This document shows positions 53,199 through 62,263 of a DNA stretch of 64,000 nt, one piece after another. The translations under genes were made by a program, and so were the position numbers. The DNA comes from Rubrivirga marina. Its GTDB lineage: Bacteria; Bacteroidota; Rhodothermia; Rhodothermales; Rubricoccaceae. The stretch lies in NCBI RefSeq assembly GCF_002283365.1, contig NZ_MQWD01000001.1, forward strand, positions 1,435,154 to 1,499,153. Reading direction: 5' to 3'. Positions within the stretch are counted from its first letter, which is position 1. Each line of letters opens with the position of its first letter. Below the pieces are notes generated by a model that saw nothing but the letters and a program-made list of their open reading frames with translations, was not told the origin of the DNA and did not search any database.

Positions 53199-53642
53199 GT
53201 GCGACCGGCCGCCTTCCCGCGCTCCCGCCGTCTCAAGCGGCGCCGGCTCATCCGGCCCCTCTTCGACCGGGGCCGAGCCGACGTGGGCCGCGTTCGCGCC
53301 GGGACCGTGGTGCTCCTGTACCGGACCGTCCCGCGTGAGGCCACCGGCCACGACGTGGGGGCCCAGGTCGGCTTCGCGCCGGGCCGCCGGGCGACGAACA
53401 CGATTCGGACGAGGGTTCGCCGTCATCTCCGTGAGGCGTTCCGGCTCCACCAGGGGCCCCTCCTCGACCGGTTCGGCGGCCGCCCCGACTGCCTGACGAT
53501 GATGACCCTGTACCGAGGCCGAGACGACGGCGCGGGCGAGGCCATCCGCCGCGACCTGCCGCGGGCGCTCGCCCGACTGGCCGAGCGCGAGATCCCGCTC
53601 GCCGAGGCGATCCCCGCACCTTCCGAGCGACCGCGCCCGTAG
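53199..53642 (+). CDS. rnpA: Ribonuclease P protein component
   Basis: A 147-residue basic protein that assists the RNase P RNA in tRNA 5' processing. The start is GTG. The core region is FPRSRRLKRRRLIRPLFDRG, then VGFAPGRRATNTIRTRVRRH, LREAFR, a divergent form of the RNR signature (usual RN..KR..RE). The placement between rpmH and yidC supports the call. Confidence 0.92.
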   Translation: MRPAAFPRSRRLKRRRLIRPLFDRGRADVGRVRAGTVVLLYRTVPREATGHDVGAQVGFAPGRRATNTIRTRVRRHLREAFRLHQGPLLDRFGGRPDCLTMMTLYRGRDDGAGEAIRRDLPRALARLAEREIPLAEAIPAPSERPRP

Positions 53643-53686
53643 GCGCCCCGGCCCGGACGACGGGCCCCCATCCCCCAACGACGCAC

Positions 53687-55612
53687 GTGGAACCCCAGGG
53701 CCTCGACCGCACCGCCATCCTCGGGATCCTCCTCATGTCCCTGATCCTGGGGCTGTGGATGATCCAGACCGCGCCGTCGCCCGAGGAGGTCGAGGCCCAG
53801 CGCGCCACCGCCGACTCGGTCGCCGCGGTCCAGGCCGCTGCCGACTCGCTGGCGGAGGCCGCGCCGGCTCCCGAGGAGGCCGAGGCGCTCGGCGTCCCGA
53901 CGGCCCCTGCGGACTCGGCGTTCGTGGCGGCCGAGAGCCAGCCCGAGCGGTTCGTCACCGTCCTCACCGATCGGTACGAGGCCACGTTCTCGACGCACGG
54001 TGGCACGCCGGTCTCGTTCAAGCTCCGGAGCTACGACCGCGCGGGCACCGACGAGCCCGTCGAGCTGGTGTCGGACGAGGACGGGGCGCTCGCCCTCGGC
54101 GTGCTCCCGCGCCGAGGCGAATACCTCGACACGCGCGCGCTCGCGTTCACGCCGGTCGTCAACGGCGAGCCGTTCACCGGCGACACGCTCCGGATCGAGG
54201 AGGGCGAGGGCGACGTCCGGTTCGAGACGCCGATCCGCGGCGCCGACGGGGGCGGCGCGCTCCGGTTCGTCTACGGCTTCCACCACGACTCGTACGATGT
54301 CGACTTCCGCGTCGAGACGCCCGGCACCGACCTCCTGAGCCAGGGCGGCGGCTACGAGCTCGTCTGGGACGGCGCGCTCCCGCTCGCCGAGGCCGACGCG
54401 CTCGGCGAGACCCAGCAGGCCGGCGCGTTCGTCAGCTCGGCCGGCGACACCGAGTCGGTCAAGCTGACCGAGGCGGGCGAGGCCGAGCCCCTCGTGCTCA
54501 CGGGCTCGATCGACTGGGTCGCGGTCAAGACCAAGTTCTTCATCGCCGCGCTCATCCCTCAGGGGACGACGGAGGGCGCGCGGCTCACGGGCGCGCAGGT
54601 CGGGGAGGCCGACGTGCCGGATGGGTTCTCGCAGGACTACTCGGCCCGCCTCGAGATGCCCCGCCTCGGGGCCGGCGAGGCCGCGGCCTACACGCTCTAC
54701 CTCGGCCCGCTCGAGCTCCGGCGGCTCTCCGACTACGGCCTCTACGACACCGTCGACTTCGGCGCCTGGGTCGGGTGGATGATCCGGCCCATCGCCCAGT
54801 TCGTCGTCGCCCCGGCGTTCGCGTTCCTCTCGACGTTCATCCCGAGCTACGGGCTCGTGATCATCGTCTTCGCGCTGATCATCAAGCTCCTGCTGTGGCC
54901 ACTGACGGCCGTGAGCTATCGGAACGCGGCGAAGATGCGCGAGCTGCAGCCCCAGCTCACCGCCGTCAAGGAGAAGTACGGCGAGGACCCGCAGAAGCAG
55001 CAGGAGGCCATGATGCGGGTCTACAAGGAGGCGGGCGTCAACCCGTTGGGCGGGTGTCTCCCGATGCTCCTGCAGTACCCGCTGCTCATCGCGCTGTGGC
55101 GGTTCTTCCAGTCGACGCTCGTGCTCCGCGGCGAGTCGTTCCTGTGGGCGGCCGACCTCTCGGCGCCGGACCCCGTGCTCCCGCTGCCGTTCACGATCCC
55201 GTTCGTGGGCGACTACCTCGCGGGCTTCACGATGCTCATGGCGGCCTCGATGGTCATCTCCATGCAGCTCTCGATGTCGTCGTCGAGCGGGATGGGGGGG
55301 GCGCAGCAGAAGGTGCTCATGTACATGATGCCCCTGGTGTTCTTCCTGTTCTTCAACCGGTTCCCGTCGGGCCTCTCGCTGTACTACCTCGCGTTCAACC
55401 TCTTCTCGATCGTCCAGCAGCGGCTCGTCAACAAGCAGGTCCACGAGGCGCACGAGCGGGGCGAGACGCCGGAGATTGACAAGGCCGCGGCGGTCGCCGA
55501 GAAGGCAGCCGGGACGAACGGCAAGCGTGCCCGTCGGCCTGGCCGCCGCGGTCTTACGTCGCAGGTCGTGTCGAAGAACGGCCAGTCCCGCTCGAAGAAG
55601 GGCAAGAAGTAA
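53687..55612 (+). CDS. yidC: Membrane protein insertase YidC
   Basis: A 641-residue insertase starting at GTG. An N-terminal transmembrane helix (AILGILLMSLILGLWMIQ) is followed by the large periplasmic beta-domain (about 80-345). The conserved five-helix core contains LSTFIPSYGLVIIVFALIIK, then LLLWPLTAVSYRNAAKMREL, NPLGGCLPMLLQYPLLIALW and MYMMPLVFFLFFNRFPSGLS. The C-terminus is rich in Lys/Arg. It inserts membrane proteins with or without Sec. There is no yidD gene between rnpA and yidC. Confidence 0.97.
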   Translation: MEPQGLDRTAILGILLMSLILGLWMIQTAPSPEEVEAQRATADSVAAVQAAADSLAEAAPAPEEAEALGVPTAPADSAFVAAESQPERFVTVLTDRYEATFSTHGGTPVSFKLRSYDRAGTDEPVELVSDEDGALALGVLPRRGEYLDTRALAFTPVVNGEPFTGDTLRIEEGEGDVRFETPIRGADGGGALRFVYGFHHDSYDVDFRVETPGTDLLSQGGGYELVWDGALPLAEADALGETQQAGAFVSSAGDTESVKLTEAGEAEPLVLTGSIDWVAVKTKFFIAALIPQGTTEGARLTGAQVGEADVPDGFSQDYSARLEMPRLGAGEAAAYTLYLGPLELRRLSDYGLYDTVDFGAWVGWMIRPIAQFVVAPAFAFLSTFIPSYGLVIIVFALIIKLLLWPLTAVSYRNAAKMRELQPQLTAVKEKYGEDPQKQQEAMMRVYKEAGVNPLGGCLPMLLQYPLLIALWRFFQSTLVLRGESFLWAADLSAPDPVLPLPFTIPFVGDYLAGFTMLMAASMVISMQLSMSSSSGMGGAQQKVLMYMMPLVFFLFFNRFPSGLSLYYLAFNLFSIVQQRLVNKQVHEAHERGETPEIDKAAAVAEKAAGTNGKRARRPGRRGLTSQVVSKNGQSRSKKGKK

Positions 55613-55672
55613 GGCGTGGAGCGGGAAGCCGGCGACGTGCGTCGAACGGATCGCTCGCTCCCGTCCGCTCCG

Positions 55673-57142
55673 ATGTCTGACTCCGCCCGCCTCGGCCCTT
55701 CGGCTTCGCTCAGGGGAGCCGCCGAGGCGGACCCGCCCGTGCCTCCCGACGCCCGCTCCACGATCGCCGCGCTCGCGACGGCGCGGGGGACGGCGGCCCT
55801 CGCCGTGGTCCGCGTGAGCGGGCCCGAGGCCGTGCCGGTCGTGGCGTCGCGGTTCTCGAACGAGGGGCTGGCGGAGGCCGAGGGGCGGACGGTCTGGGTC
55901 GGCTGGCTCCGCGACGGCGACGGGCGGCGGATCGATCAGGTCGTGAGCGTCGTCTGGCGCGGGCCGCACTCGTCGACCGGCGAGGACGTCGTCGAGGTCA
56001 CGTGTCATGGGGGCGACACGGTCGCGCAGGCCGTGCTCCGGGCGCTCTACGATGCCGGTGCGCGGCCGGCGGCGCCGGGCGAGTTCACGCAGCGCGCGTT
56101 CCTCCACGGCAAGCTCGACCTCGCGCAGGCCGAGGCCGTCGCCGACCTCATCCACGCCGAGAGCCGGCTCGGCCACCGGACGGCCGTCGCCGCCCTCCGC
56201 GGGCGCGTGTCGGACGCCGTCGGGGCCGTCCGCCAGTCGCTCGTGCAGACGGCGGCGCTCGTGGAGCTCGAGCTCGACTTCGGCGAGGAGGACGTCGAGT
56301 TCGCCGACCGCGACGACCTCCGTGACCTCCTCACCGGGGCGGACCGCCTGCTCGAAGAGCTCGTCGGCTCGGCCCGTCTCGGGGCGCTCGCGCGCGACGG
56401 CGTTCGCGTCGTGCTCGGCGGTCGGCCGAACGCCGGCAAGTCGACGCTGCTCAACGCGCTCGTGGGTGAGGACCGCGCGATCGTCTCGCCGACGCCCGGG
56501 ACCACGCGCGACGCCGTCGAGGCCGAGGCCGAGATCGGCGGCCTCCGCTTCCGGTTCGTGGACACGGCCGGCCTCCGCGAGACGGCCGACGCGATCGAGG
56601 CCGAGGGCACCCGCCGTGCCCGCGCCGCCATCGACACGTCGGACGTGCTCGTCTACGTCGTCGACGCGGCCGTCGGGTTGGACGGGGAGGAGCGGTCGTT
56701 CCTGGACGACCTCGCCGTGCGGCGCCCCGACCTGCCCGTCATCTGCATTCAGAACAAAGCAGATCTCGTGACCGACCCCGCCCGCCTCGACGCCGAGGCA
56801 GAAGGGGGCACGACGGCGCTCGTGGTCTCTGCGCAGGACGCGATGACAAACCCCGCCGCGCTCGACGGCCTCCGCCGGTCGCTGCTCCATGCCGTCCGTG
56901 CCGAGGGGCTGGACGCTGCCGAGGGCGGACTCGTCGCCGTCAACGAGCGGCACCGGGCGCACCTCGAGGCGGCCCGCGAGGCCGTCGGCCGCGCCCGCCG
57001 GACGCTGGCGGCGGGCTCCGGCGGCGACACGCTCGCGCTCGACCTCCGCGCGGCGCTCCACGAGCTCGGCCTCGTCACCGGCGCCGTGACGACGGAGCAC
57101 GTGCTCGACGCCGTGTTCTCGCAGTTCTGCATCGGCAAGTAG
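55673..57142 (+). CDS. mnmE: tRNA modification GTPase MnmE
   Basis: A 489-residue GTPase that with MnmG makes the 5-carboxymethylaminomethyl modification of U34 in tRNAs. The N-terminal folate-binding part is STIAALATARGTAALAVVRV and HGKLDLAQAEAVADLIHAES. The G domain has GRPNAGKST (G1), SPTPGTTRD (G2), DTAGLRE (G3) and NKAD (G4). The end is the invariant FCIGK motif. The ATG at 55673 is chosen; a GTG at 55616 would add 19 residues. Two palindrome copies lie within the gene, one right after the start and one in the G domain after NKAD. Confidence 0.96.
   Translation: MSDSARLGPSASLRGAAEADPPVPPDARSTIAALATARGTAALAVVRVSGPEAVPVVASRFSNEGLAEAEGRTVWVGWLRDGDGRRIDQVVSVVWRGPHSSTGEDVVEVTCHGGDTVAQAVLRALYDAGARPAAPGEFTQRAFLHGKLDLAQAEAVADLIHAESRLGHRTAVAALRGRVSDAVGAVRQSLVQTAALVELELDFGEEDVEFADRDDLRDLLTGADRLLEELVGSARLGALARDGVRVVLGGRPNAGKSTLLNALVGEDRAIVSPTPGTTRDAVEAEAEIGGLRFRFVDTAGLRETADAIEAEGTRRARAAIDTSDVLVYVVDAAVGLDGEERSFLDDLAVRRPDLPVICIQNKADLVTDPARLDAEAEGGTTALVVSAQDAMTNPAALDGLRRSLLHAVRAEGLDAAEGGLVAVNERHRAHLEAAREAVGRARRTLAAGSGGDTLALDLRAALHELGLVTGAVTTEHVLDAVFSQFCIGK
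55683..55730. repeat. Palindromic element at the N-terminus of mnmE
   Basis: CCGCCCGCCTCGGC and GCCGCCGAGGCGG arms flank a loop with an extra hairpin (CCCTTCGGCTTCGCTCAGGG). It encodes ARLGPSASLRGAAEADPP before the normal MnmE start of homology. Confidence 0.7.
56782..56800. repeat. Palindromic element, in-frame copy in the mnmE G domain
   Basis: CCGCCTCGACGCCGAGGCA encodes ARLDAEAEGG directly after the NKADLVTDP stretch, between G4 and G5. Confidence 0.65.
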
Positions 57143-57292
57143 GGCGCACCGGTGGAGCGCCCGACTCCAGACGGCGTCCAGGAAGACGGCGCGCCACCAC
57201 CCGGTCTGCCCGCCTCGACGCCGTTCCCGAGTGGGACGCGGCGTTCCGGGAACGTGCCGGTGCGTACTCTTCCGCATCCCGCCTCCTCCGCC

Positions 57293-57841
57293 ATGCGCCG
57301 CCTCGTCTTCGCCCTCGCCCTCCTCGCCGCGTCCGCCGGCGCCCAGGACGCCGCCGACTGGCCCGAGGCGGACCCGGTCGACGTCGCCTCGCTCGACGCG
57401 CTCATCGAGACGGTCTACGCCGTGATCTCCGGCCCGGCCACCGAGGAGCGCGACTGGGACCGGTTCCGCTCGCTCCACCACCCGGAAGCCCGCCTCATCC
57501 CGACCGGCGTGACGCCCGACGGCGAGCGCATCGCCCGCGTGATGTCGGTCGACGACTACGTCGAGCTCGGCAGCCGGACGTTCCGCGAGGCGCCGATCTT
57601 CCAGGGCAAGGGGTTCTACGAGGTCGAGGCTGCCCGCCGCGTCGAGCGCTACGGCTCCATCGCCCACGTCTGGAGCACCTACGAGAGCCGCCTCGACCCG
57701 GCCGAGGAGCCCTTCGCCCGCGGCATCAACTCGATGCAGGCGTTCTGGGACGGCGAGCGCTGGAACATGCTGTCCATTTTCTGGCACCAGGAGGACGAGG
57801 CCACGCCGATCCCAGTGCCGTACCTCCCGGAGGGCCCGTAG
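57293..57841 (+). CDS. Secreted NTF2-like (SnoaL/DUF4440-type) protein
   Basis: A 182-residue protein with a signal peptide (MRRLVFALALLAASAGAQ). The mature part has an NTF2-like pattern: SLDALIETVYAVISGPATEE, DWDRFRSLHHPEARLIPTGV, YEVEAARRVERYGSIAHVWS, then TYESRL and GINSMQAFWDGERWNMLSIF. Such proteins bind or act on small molecules, often in detoxification, but the ligand is unknown. It lies between mnmE and a convergent membrane-protein pair. Confidence 0.78.
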   Translation: MRRLVFALALLAASAGAQDAADWPEADPVDVASLDALIETVYAVISGPATEERDWDRFRSLHHPEARLIPTGVTPDGERIARVMSVDDYVELGSRTFREAPIFQGKGFYEVEAARRVERYGSIAHVWSTYESRLDPAEEPFARGINSMQAFWDGERWNMLSIFWHQEDEATPIPVPYLPEGP

Positions 57842-57844
57842 CGC

Positions 57845-58486
57845 TCAGTCCTCGAGGTTCGGCACGGCGATGTCGTCGGCCACGTTGACGTAGGTCAGGC
57901 GCCACGTGTCGAGCTCGGATTCGGAGAGCTCGTCGACCATCCGCTTGATGTGGCCGAGGGCGTGGTCGATGTCTTTCAGGACGTCCTACTGGAGGTCGGT
58001 GCACTGGGGGTCCCCGGCGGTCCGGATGCGGACGACGGCCAGCTGGTTGAGGACCCGGTCGCGCAGCATCTCCCGGATCTCCGCGACGGCCTGGGCCCGG
58101 AGCCGCCGCTCGCGCTCCTGGATGGCCCATTGGATCGACATCTGGATCGCCCCCATTCCGACGACCGCGACGACGAACGTGGTCGAGGCGCCCGCGTCGG
58201 CCCAGACGAGGCCGGAGGCGAAGCCCAGGAACGCGATCGTCATCGTGGCCGCGTACAGCTCGAACCGCTTGAGGACGTGGTCGCGGACATACATGAGCCG
58301 GCGTCGCAAGACGGTCCGGTCGTTGCTCACCCGGAGCGAGCGGGCCAGGGGCGCCGCCTCGTGCGGGCTCCGTGGCCCCTTGACGAGGAGCGGGCCCGGG
58401 GCGCTCAGCGGCACGGTGGGGTCTGTCGTCCCCGGCGACGTCGCCAGCGGCGTCCACTCCGGCAGGGCGGGGGGCGGGGCGGTCAC
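57845..58486 (-). pseudogene. Two-TM membrane protein with an in-frame amber codon
   Basis: A 214-codon frame starting at GTG 58486, overlapping the stop of its paralogue (GTGA). Two transmembrane helices (FELYAATMTIAFLGFASGLV and TTFVVAVVGMGAIQMSIQWA) precede a coiled helical part (RRLRAQAVAEIREMLRDRVL, then NQLAVVRIRTAGDPQC). A TAG lies at 57986-57988 in TDLQ-TAG-DVLKDIDH. The frame beyond it continues for 46 codons with clear similarity to the paralogue (RMVDELSESELDTWRLTYVN), ending NLED. The stop replaces a single codon, so this is a recent nonsense mutation, a sequencing error or a read-through site. Confidence 0.75.
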
Positions 58487-58926
58487 GGGGCCGGGGCGGC
58501 GAGCCGGATGGGCTCGGCCGCGTTGGCGTACATCGTCTCCCACGCGCGCAGCTTCTCCTCGGAGAGCCCGTTGACCATCCGGTCGATCTCGGAGATGGAC
58601 GAGTCGATCCCGTCGAAGTGGGCCTCCAGCATCGCACGGTCGGCGTCGTCGGGGATCCACATGCGCATGATGGCGAGCTGGTTCGTGACCTGATCCGTCA
58701 GCATCTCGCGGATCGTGTGGACCGACTCGCTCCGGACGAGCCGCTGGCGCCGCCGGACGACCCAGAAGATGAGTCCGTGGACCACGCTCACACCGAGCGC
58801 CGTCACCGCCGCGATCTGCCACACGCCGACCCCGCTCGGGCCGAGGAGGGCCGCGGCGCCCCACACGACCAGAAGCCCGGCTGCGCTCAGCCACAGCTCG
58901 ATGTTGTCGACAAACCGTCTCGTCAT
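58483..58926 (-). CDS. Small two-TM membrane protein (paralogue of the downstream gene)
   Basis: A 147-residue protein with two transmembrane helices (ELWLSAAGLLVVWGAAALL and QIAAVTALGVSVVHGLIFWV). The cytoplasmic part has the helical sequence SVHTIREMLTDQVTNQLAIM, then ISEIDRMVNGLSEEKLRAWE. The same IREML-D-V-NQLA and MVxxLSExxL patterns occur in the next gene, so the two are tandem duplicates. I do not recognise the family. It sits between mnmE and mnmG, opposite in strand. Confidence 0.75.
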   Translation of the reverse strand: MTRRFVDNIELWLSAAGLLVVWGAAALLGPSGVGVWQIAAVTALGVSVVHGLIFWVVRRRQRLVRSESVHTIREMLTDQVTNQLAIMRMWIPDDADRAMLEAHFDGIDSSISEIDRMVNGLSEEKLRAWETMYANAAEPIRLAAPAP

Positions 58927-59078
58927 GGCCCGTAGGGGAGGAGTGGGTGGAGTATCGGCAGGAATTTGTAGGGCATAAACCGACGTCGTGCCGCGTGGGC
59001 CCATCGCCCATTTCGCGCTGAATCCGGGAGGGCCATCCACCGCTCTCCCTATCCTGTGGTCGAATCGCAGGCAGACCC

Positions 59079-61070
59079 GTGATCCGAGACAGCGCACCCC
59101 TCCCAAACGAGTACGACGTAGTCGTGGTCGGCGGCGGACACGCCGGGGCCGAGGCGGCCCACGCAGCCGCTCGCCTCGGCGCCCGCACCCTCCTCGTGTC
59201 GATGAACCTCGACACGCTTGGTGCCATGTCGTGCAACCCGGCCGTCGGCGGCGTCGGGAAGGGCCAGATCGTGCGCGAGATCGACGCGCTCGGCGGGCTC
59301 ATGGGCCGCGTGGCCGACCAGACCGGCATCCAGTTCCGAATGCTCAACAAGGGCAAGGGCCCGGCCGTCTGGAGCCCGCGCTGCCAGTCCGACCGCGCGC
59401 TCTACGCCGCGGCCGTCCGCCGCGCGCTCGAAGAGACGACGGGCCTGTTTTTCCGCCAGGACATGGTGACGGACCTCCTCACGCGGCCCGGCTCCGCCCG
59501 CCTCGGCGTCGAGGCGGAGGTGGTGGGGGTGCGGACGCAGACGGGGCTCGAGATCCAGGCGCGCGCCGTGATCCTCACGTCGGGGACGTTCCTCAACGGG
59601 ACGATCCACCTCGGCGAGCAGCAGTTCGGCGGCGGGCGGGCCGGCGCGCGCGCGGCCGTCGGGCTGAGCGCGTCGCTGGAGGCGCTGGGCTTCGAACTCG
59701 GCCGGCTCAAGACGGGCACGCCGCCGCGCATCGACGGGCGGAGCATCGACACCCGTGCCTGCGAGGAGCAACCCGGCGACGCCGATCCGCGCCCGTTCTC
59801 GCATCTCACGGACGCGCTGCCGAGCGAACAGCGCTCGTGCTGGCTGACGTACACCTCCCAGGAGGTCCACGACACGCTCCGCACCGGGTTCGACCGCTCG
59901 CCGATGTTCGCGGGTCGGATCGAGGGCCGCGGCCCCCGGTACTGCCCGTCGATCGAGGACAAGATCGACCGGTTCGCCGACAAGTCCCGCCACCAGCTGT
60001 TTCTCGAACCCGAGGGCTGGGACACGCACGAGGTCTACGTCAACGGCTTCTCGACGAGCCTTCCGGAGGACGTCCAGACGGCGGCGCTGCGGCAGGTCCC
60101 CGGGCTCGAGCGGGCGCACGTCCTCCGGCCCGGATACGCCATCGAGTACGACTACGTCCCGCCCTACCAGATCCGCTACACGCTGGAGACGAAGCGCGTC
60201 GGTGGGCTCTTCCTGGCCGGCCAGATCAACGGGACGACGGGCTACGAGGAGGCCGCGGGGCAGGGGCTGATGGCCGGCATCAACGCCGTGCGGTCGCTGG
60301 GCGCGGAGGAGGGCGTCGTCCTCGGCCGCGACCAGGCCTACCTCGGCGTGCTCATCGACGACCTCGTGGCGAAGGGGACCGACGAGCCGTACCGCATGTT
60401 CACGAGCCGCGCCGAGCACCGGCTCCTCCTCCGCCAGGACACCGCCGACCGCCGCCTCACGCGCCTCGGCCGGGACCTCGGCCTCGCCGAGGCGGACCGG
60501 GTCGCGCGGCTCGACCAGAAGGAGGACGCCCTCCGCCGGACGATCGACGCGCTCGAAGCGACCAACGCCGACCCCGACGCCGTCAACGGCTACCTCGACT
60601 CGGTCGGCACGTCGCCGATCTCGGAGCCGACGCGCCTCGCGCGGCTCGTCCTCCGGCCGGAGGTGGACCTCTCGGACCTCCTGGAGGCGACCGGGCAGCA
60701 GGGCCTCGTCGTGCCCGGCCCCGGGATGGAGCGGACGGCGGAGCTGGCGGCCGTCGAACTCGGCTACGCCGGGTACGTCGAGCGCGAGCGCGACCTCGTT
60801 GAGCAGATGCGGAGCCTCGAAAAATGGCGCGTGCCGCACGACTTCGACTACGCGGCGGTCACGGCCATCACGCACGAGGCGCGCGAGAAGCTGTCGCGCA
60901 TCCGGCCCGACACGCTCGGGCAGGCCTCCCGCGTCTCCGGCGTCTCACCAGCCGACGTGCAGGCGCTGATGGTGCTCTTGAAACGGCACCGCGCGTCGTC
61001 GGGCGATGGTTCGGCTGCGCTCACCACAGGCTCCGCCACCGGCGTGCCGGCCGTCTCCGCCTCGGCGTAG
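59079..61070 (+). CDS. mnmG: tRNA uridine 5-carboxymethylaminomethyl modification enzyme MnmG
   Basis: A 663-residue FAD enzyme that partners MnmE in U34 modification. The start is GTG. The FAD motif is [20 protein letters not shown] near the N-terminus, followed by [20 protein letters not shown]. Other conserved parts are [40 protein letters not shown] and [20 protein letters not shown]. An in-frame palindrome copy encodes SARLGVEAE at about residues 140-147, and the stop codon lies inside another copy. The extra C-terminal 40 residues ([17 protein letters not shown]) have no conserved match. Confidence 0.96.
   Translation: MIRDSAPLPNEYDVVVVGGGHAGAEAAHAAARLGARTLLVSMNLDTLGAMSCNPAVGGVGKGQIVREIDALGGLMGRVADQTGIQFRMLNKGKGPAVWSPRCQSDRALYAAAVRRALEETTGLFFRQDMVTDLLTRPGSARLGVEAEVVGVRTQTGLEIQARAVILTSGTFLNGTIHLGEQQFGGGRAGARAAVGLSASLEALGFELGRLKTGTPPRIDGRSIDTRACEEQPGDADPRPFSHLTDALPSEQRSCWLTYTSQEVHDTLRTGFDRSPMFAGRIEGRGPRYCPSIEDKIDRFADKSRHQLFLEPEGWDTHEVYVNGFSTSLPEDVQTAALRQVPGLERAHVLRPGYAIEYDYVPPYQIRYTLETKRVGGLFLAGQINGTTGYEEAAGQGLMAGINAVRSLGAEEGVVLGRDQAYLGVLIDDLVAKGTDEPYRMFTSRAEHRLLLRQDTADRRLTRLGRDLGLAEADRVARLDQKEDALRRTIDALEATNADPDAVNGYLDSVGTSPISEPTRLARLVLRPEVDLSDLLEATGQQGLVVPGPGMERTAELAAVELGYAGYVERERDLVEQMRSLEKWRVPHDFDYAAVTAITHEAREKLSRIRPDTLGQASRVSGVSPADVQALMVLLKRHRASSGDGSAALTTGSATGVPAVSASA
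59498..59517. repeat. Palindromic element, in-frame copy in mnmG
   Basis: CCGCCTCGGCGTCGAGGCGG encodes ARLGVEAE within a variable loop of the FAD domain. Confidence 0.7.
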
Positions 61071-61102
61071 CCGCGGGCGCCCCCGCGATCCGACCGAGGC
61101 GG
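61057..61102. repeat. Palindromic element at the mnmG stop codon
   Basis: CCGCCTCGG and CCGAGGCGG arms enclose a loop with an inner CGCGGG/CCCGCG stem. The mnmG TAG lies inside it, so the last residues are encoded by the element. It sits between the convergent mnmG and SDR-like genes. Confidence 0.7.
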
Positions 61103-61111
61103 GCGGGGCCG

Positions 61112-61786
61112 CTAGGCGCCGGTCACGAACGGCTCGGCCCGGTGGTACGCCCCGCCCTCGGCCTCGTCGAGCATGAACGCGGCCACGTCGGCGCGCGAGA
61201 TGCTCTCGCCGGGGCCGAGCGCGAGGTCCGTCCCGTGGCGGACGTGGCCGGTCCGTGGCCCGGTCGTCAGTCGGGGGGCACGCACGACGGCGTAGTCGAG
61301 GCCGGACCGCCGGAGCGCCTCGGCGTGGCCCTCGCCGTCGGCGAGGACCTTCCCGGCCACGAGCCGCATGACGCCGCGCATGAGCCGGGCGCCGAGCGAC
61401 GGCGGCGGGTCGGCGGGCGAGGCCACGCCGGCGCCGGTCTCGCTCACGACGCGCTCGACGCCGTGCCGCCGCATGGCCGCGACGATGTTCTCGGTCCCCT
61501 GGGTCTGGACCGGCCCGTCGCTCGGGACCGGGGCGAGGCAGGAGACCACGGCGTCGGCGCCCTCGACGGCGCGGGCGACGGCCTCGGCGTCGCGGACGTC
61601 GCCTTCCACGACGTGGAGGCGGGCGTCGGAGGGGTCCTGCTGGTCGGCCAGCTTGGCGGGATCGCGAACGAAGGCGGCGACCTCGTGGCCGCGGGCGAGC
61701 GCCTGCGCGACCACCTCGCGGCCGGTTCGGCCGGTGGCGCCGAAGACGGCGAGGCGGAGAGACGAAGACATGGCGGAAGGGGACAT
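61112..61786 (-). CDS. NAD(P)-binding SDR-like protein (NmrA/atypical SDR)
   Basis: A 224-residue atypical short-chain dehydrogenase. The NAD(P)-binding motif is AVFGATGRTGREVVAQALAR. Later parts are VEGDVRDAEAVARAVEGADA, VVSCLAPV, YAVVRAPRLTTGP and SISRADVAAFMLDEA. It may act on quinones or flavins or as a redox sensor. A start at 61771 (MSSSLRLAVFGATG) is equally possible. It is divergent from the HxlR regulator with a dyad operator between them, so HxlR probably represses it. Confidence 0.85.
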   Translation of the reverse strand: MSPSAMSSSLRLAVFGATGRTGREVVAQALARGHEVAAFVRDPAKLADQQDPSDARLHVVEGDVRDAEAVARAVEGADAVVSCLAPVPSDGPVQTQGTENIVAAMRRHGVERVVSETGAGVASPADPPPSLGARLMRGVMRLVAGKVLADGEGHAEALRRSGLDYAVVRAPRLTTGPRTGHVRHGTDLALGPGESISRADVAAFMLDEAEGGAYHRAEPFVTGA

Positions 61787-61833
61787 GGGAACGGGTCGTA
61801 CCCTTCACGCCCTCACCGGTACTTCCCGTTCCC
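61787..61833. promoter_or_regulatory. Nested dyad operator between SDR and HxlR genes
   Basis: Outer arms GGGAACGGG (61787-61795) and CCCGTTCCC (61825-61833) enclose inner arms GTACC (61798-61802) and GGTAC (61818-61822). The 57-bp gap thus holds a symmetric operator; the inner GTAC pair resembles HxlR-family sites. Confidence 0.6.
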
Positions 61834-61843
61834 TCAGTAGCTC

Positions 61844-62200
61844 ATGTCCGCATCCGACGTCCGCCACGAGGTCTGCCCGGTCACGGCCACCGTCGCCGTG
61901 GTCGGAGGCAAGTGGAAAATCCCCATCCTGTGGCACCTCGCGGGCGGCCCCCGGCACTTCGGGGCGCTCCGGAGAGCCGTCGTGGGGGTGTCCGAGAAGA
62001 TGCTGTCGCAGCAGCTCCGCGCCCTCGAGGCCGACGGGCTCGTCTCGCGGACGGCCCACACACGAGCCGACGGCGGCGTCCCACGCCGGGTCGACTACAC
62101 GCTGACCCCGAAGGGCGACGCGCTCGTGCCGGCCCTCGGCGCGCTGGCGGCGTGGGGGGGCGAGCACCTGGACGGGCCGTGGCGGACGCCGGGCGCGTGA
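61844..62200 (+). CDS. HxlR family winged-helix regulator
   Basis: A 118-residue regulator with the HxlR signature: CPVTATVAVVGGKWKIPILW, then HLAGGPRHFGALRRAVVGVS, EKMLSQQLRALEADGLVSRT and VPRRVDYTLTPKGDALVPAL. Cys11 near the N-terminus is the usual redox-sensing position. HxlR regulators respond to aldehydes, quinones or oxidants. It is divergent from the SDR-like gene. Confidence 0.92.
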   Translation: MSASDVRHEVCPVTATVAVVGGKWKIPILWHLAGGPRHFGALRRAVVGVSEKMLSQQLRALEADGLVSRTAHTRADGGVPRRVDYTLTPKGDALVPALGALAAWGGEHLDGPWRTPGA

Positions 62201-62263
62201 GGCGCCGTTCCGCCGGGACCGCGACGGCGGAACCGACGGCGGCCGGTCCGGCGTAGCGCCCCC

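Noticed and set aside
53423-57787. A 1454-codon minus-strand open frame opposite rnpA, yidC and mnmE
   Set aside because: It covers three confidently identified genes on the other strand and shows no motif of its own.
60478-60500. A further palindrome copy in mnmG (CCTCGCCGAGGCGG)
   Set aside because: It encodes [11 protein letters not shown], an expected part of MnmG, so it is better explained by codon use.
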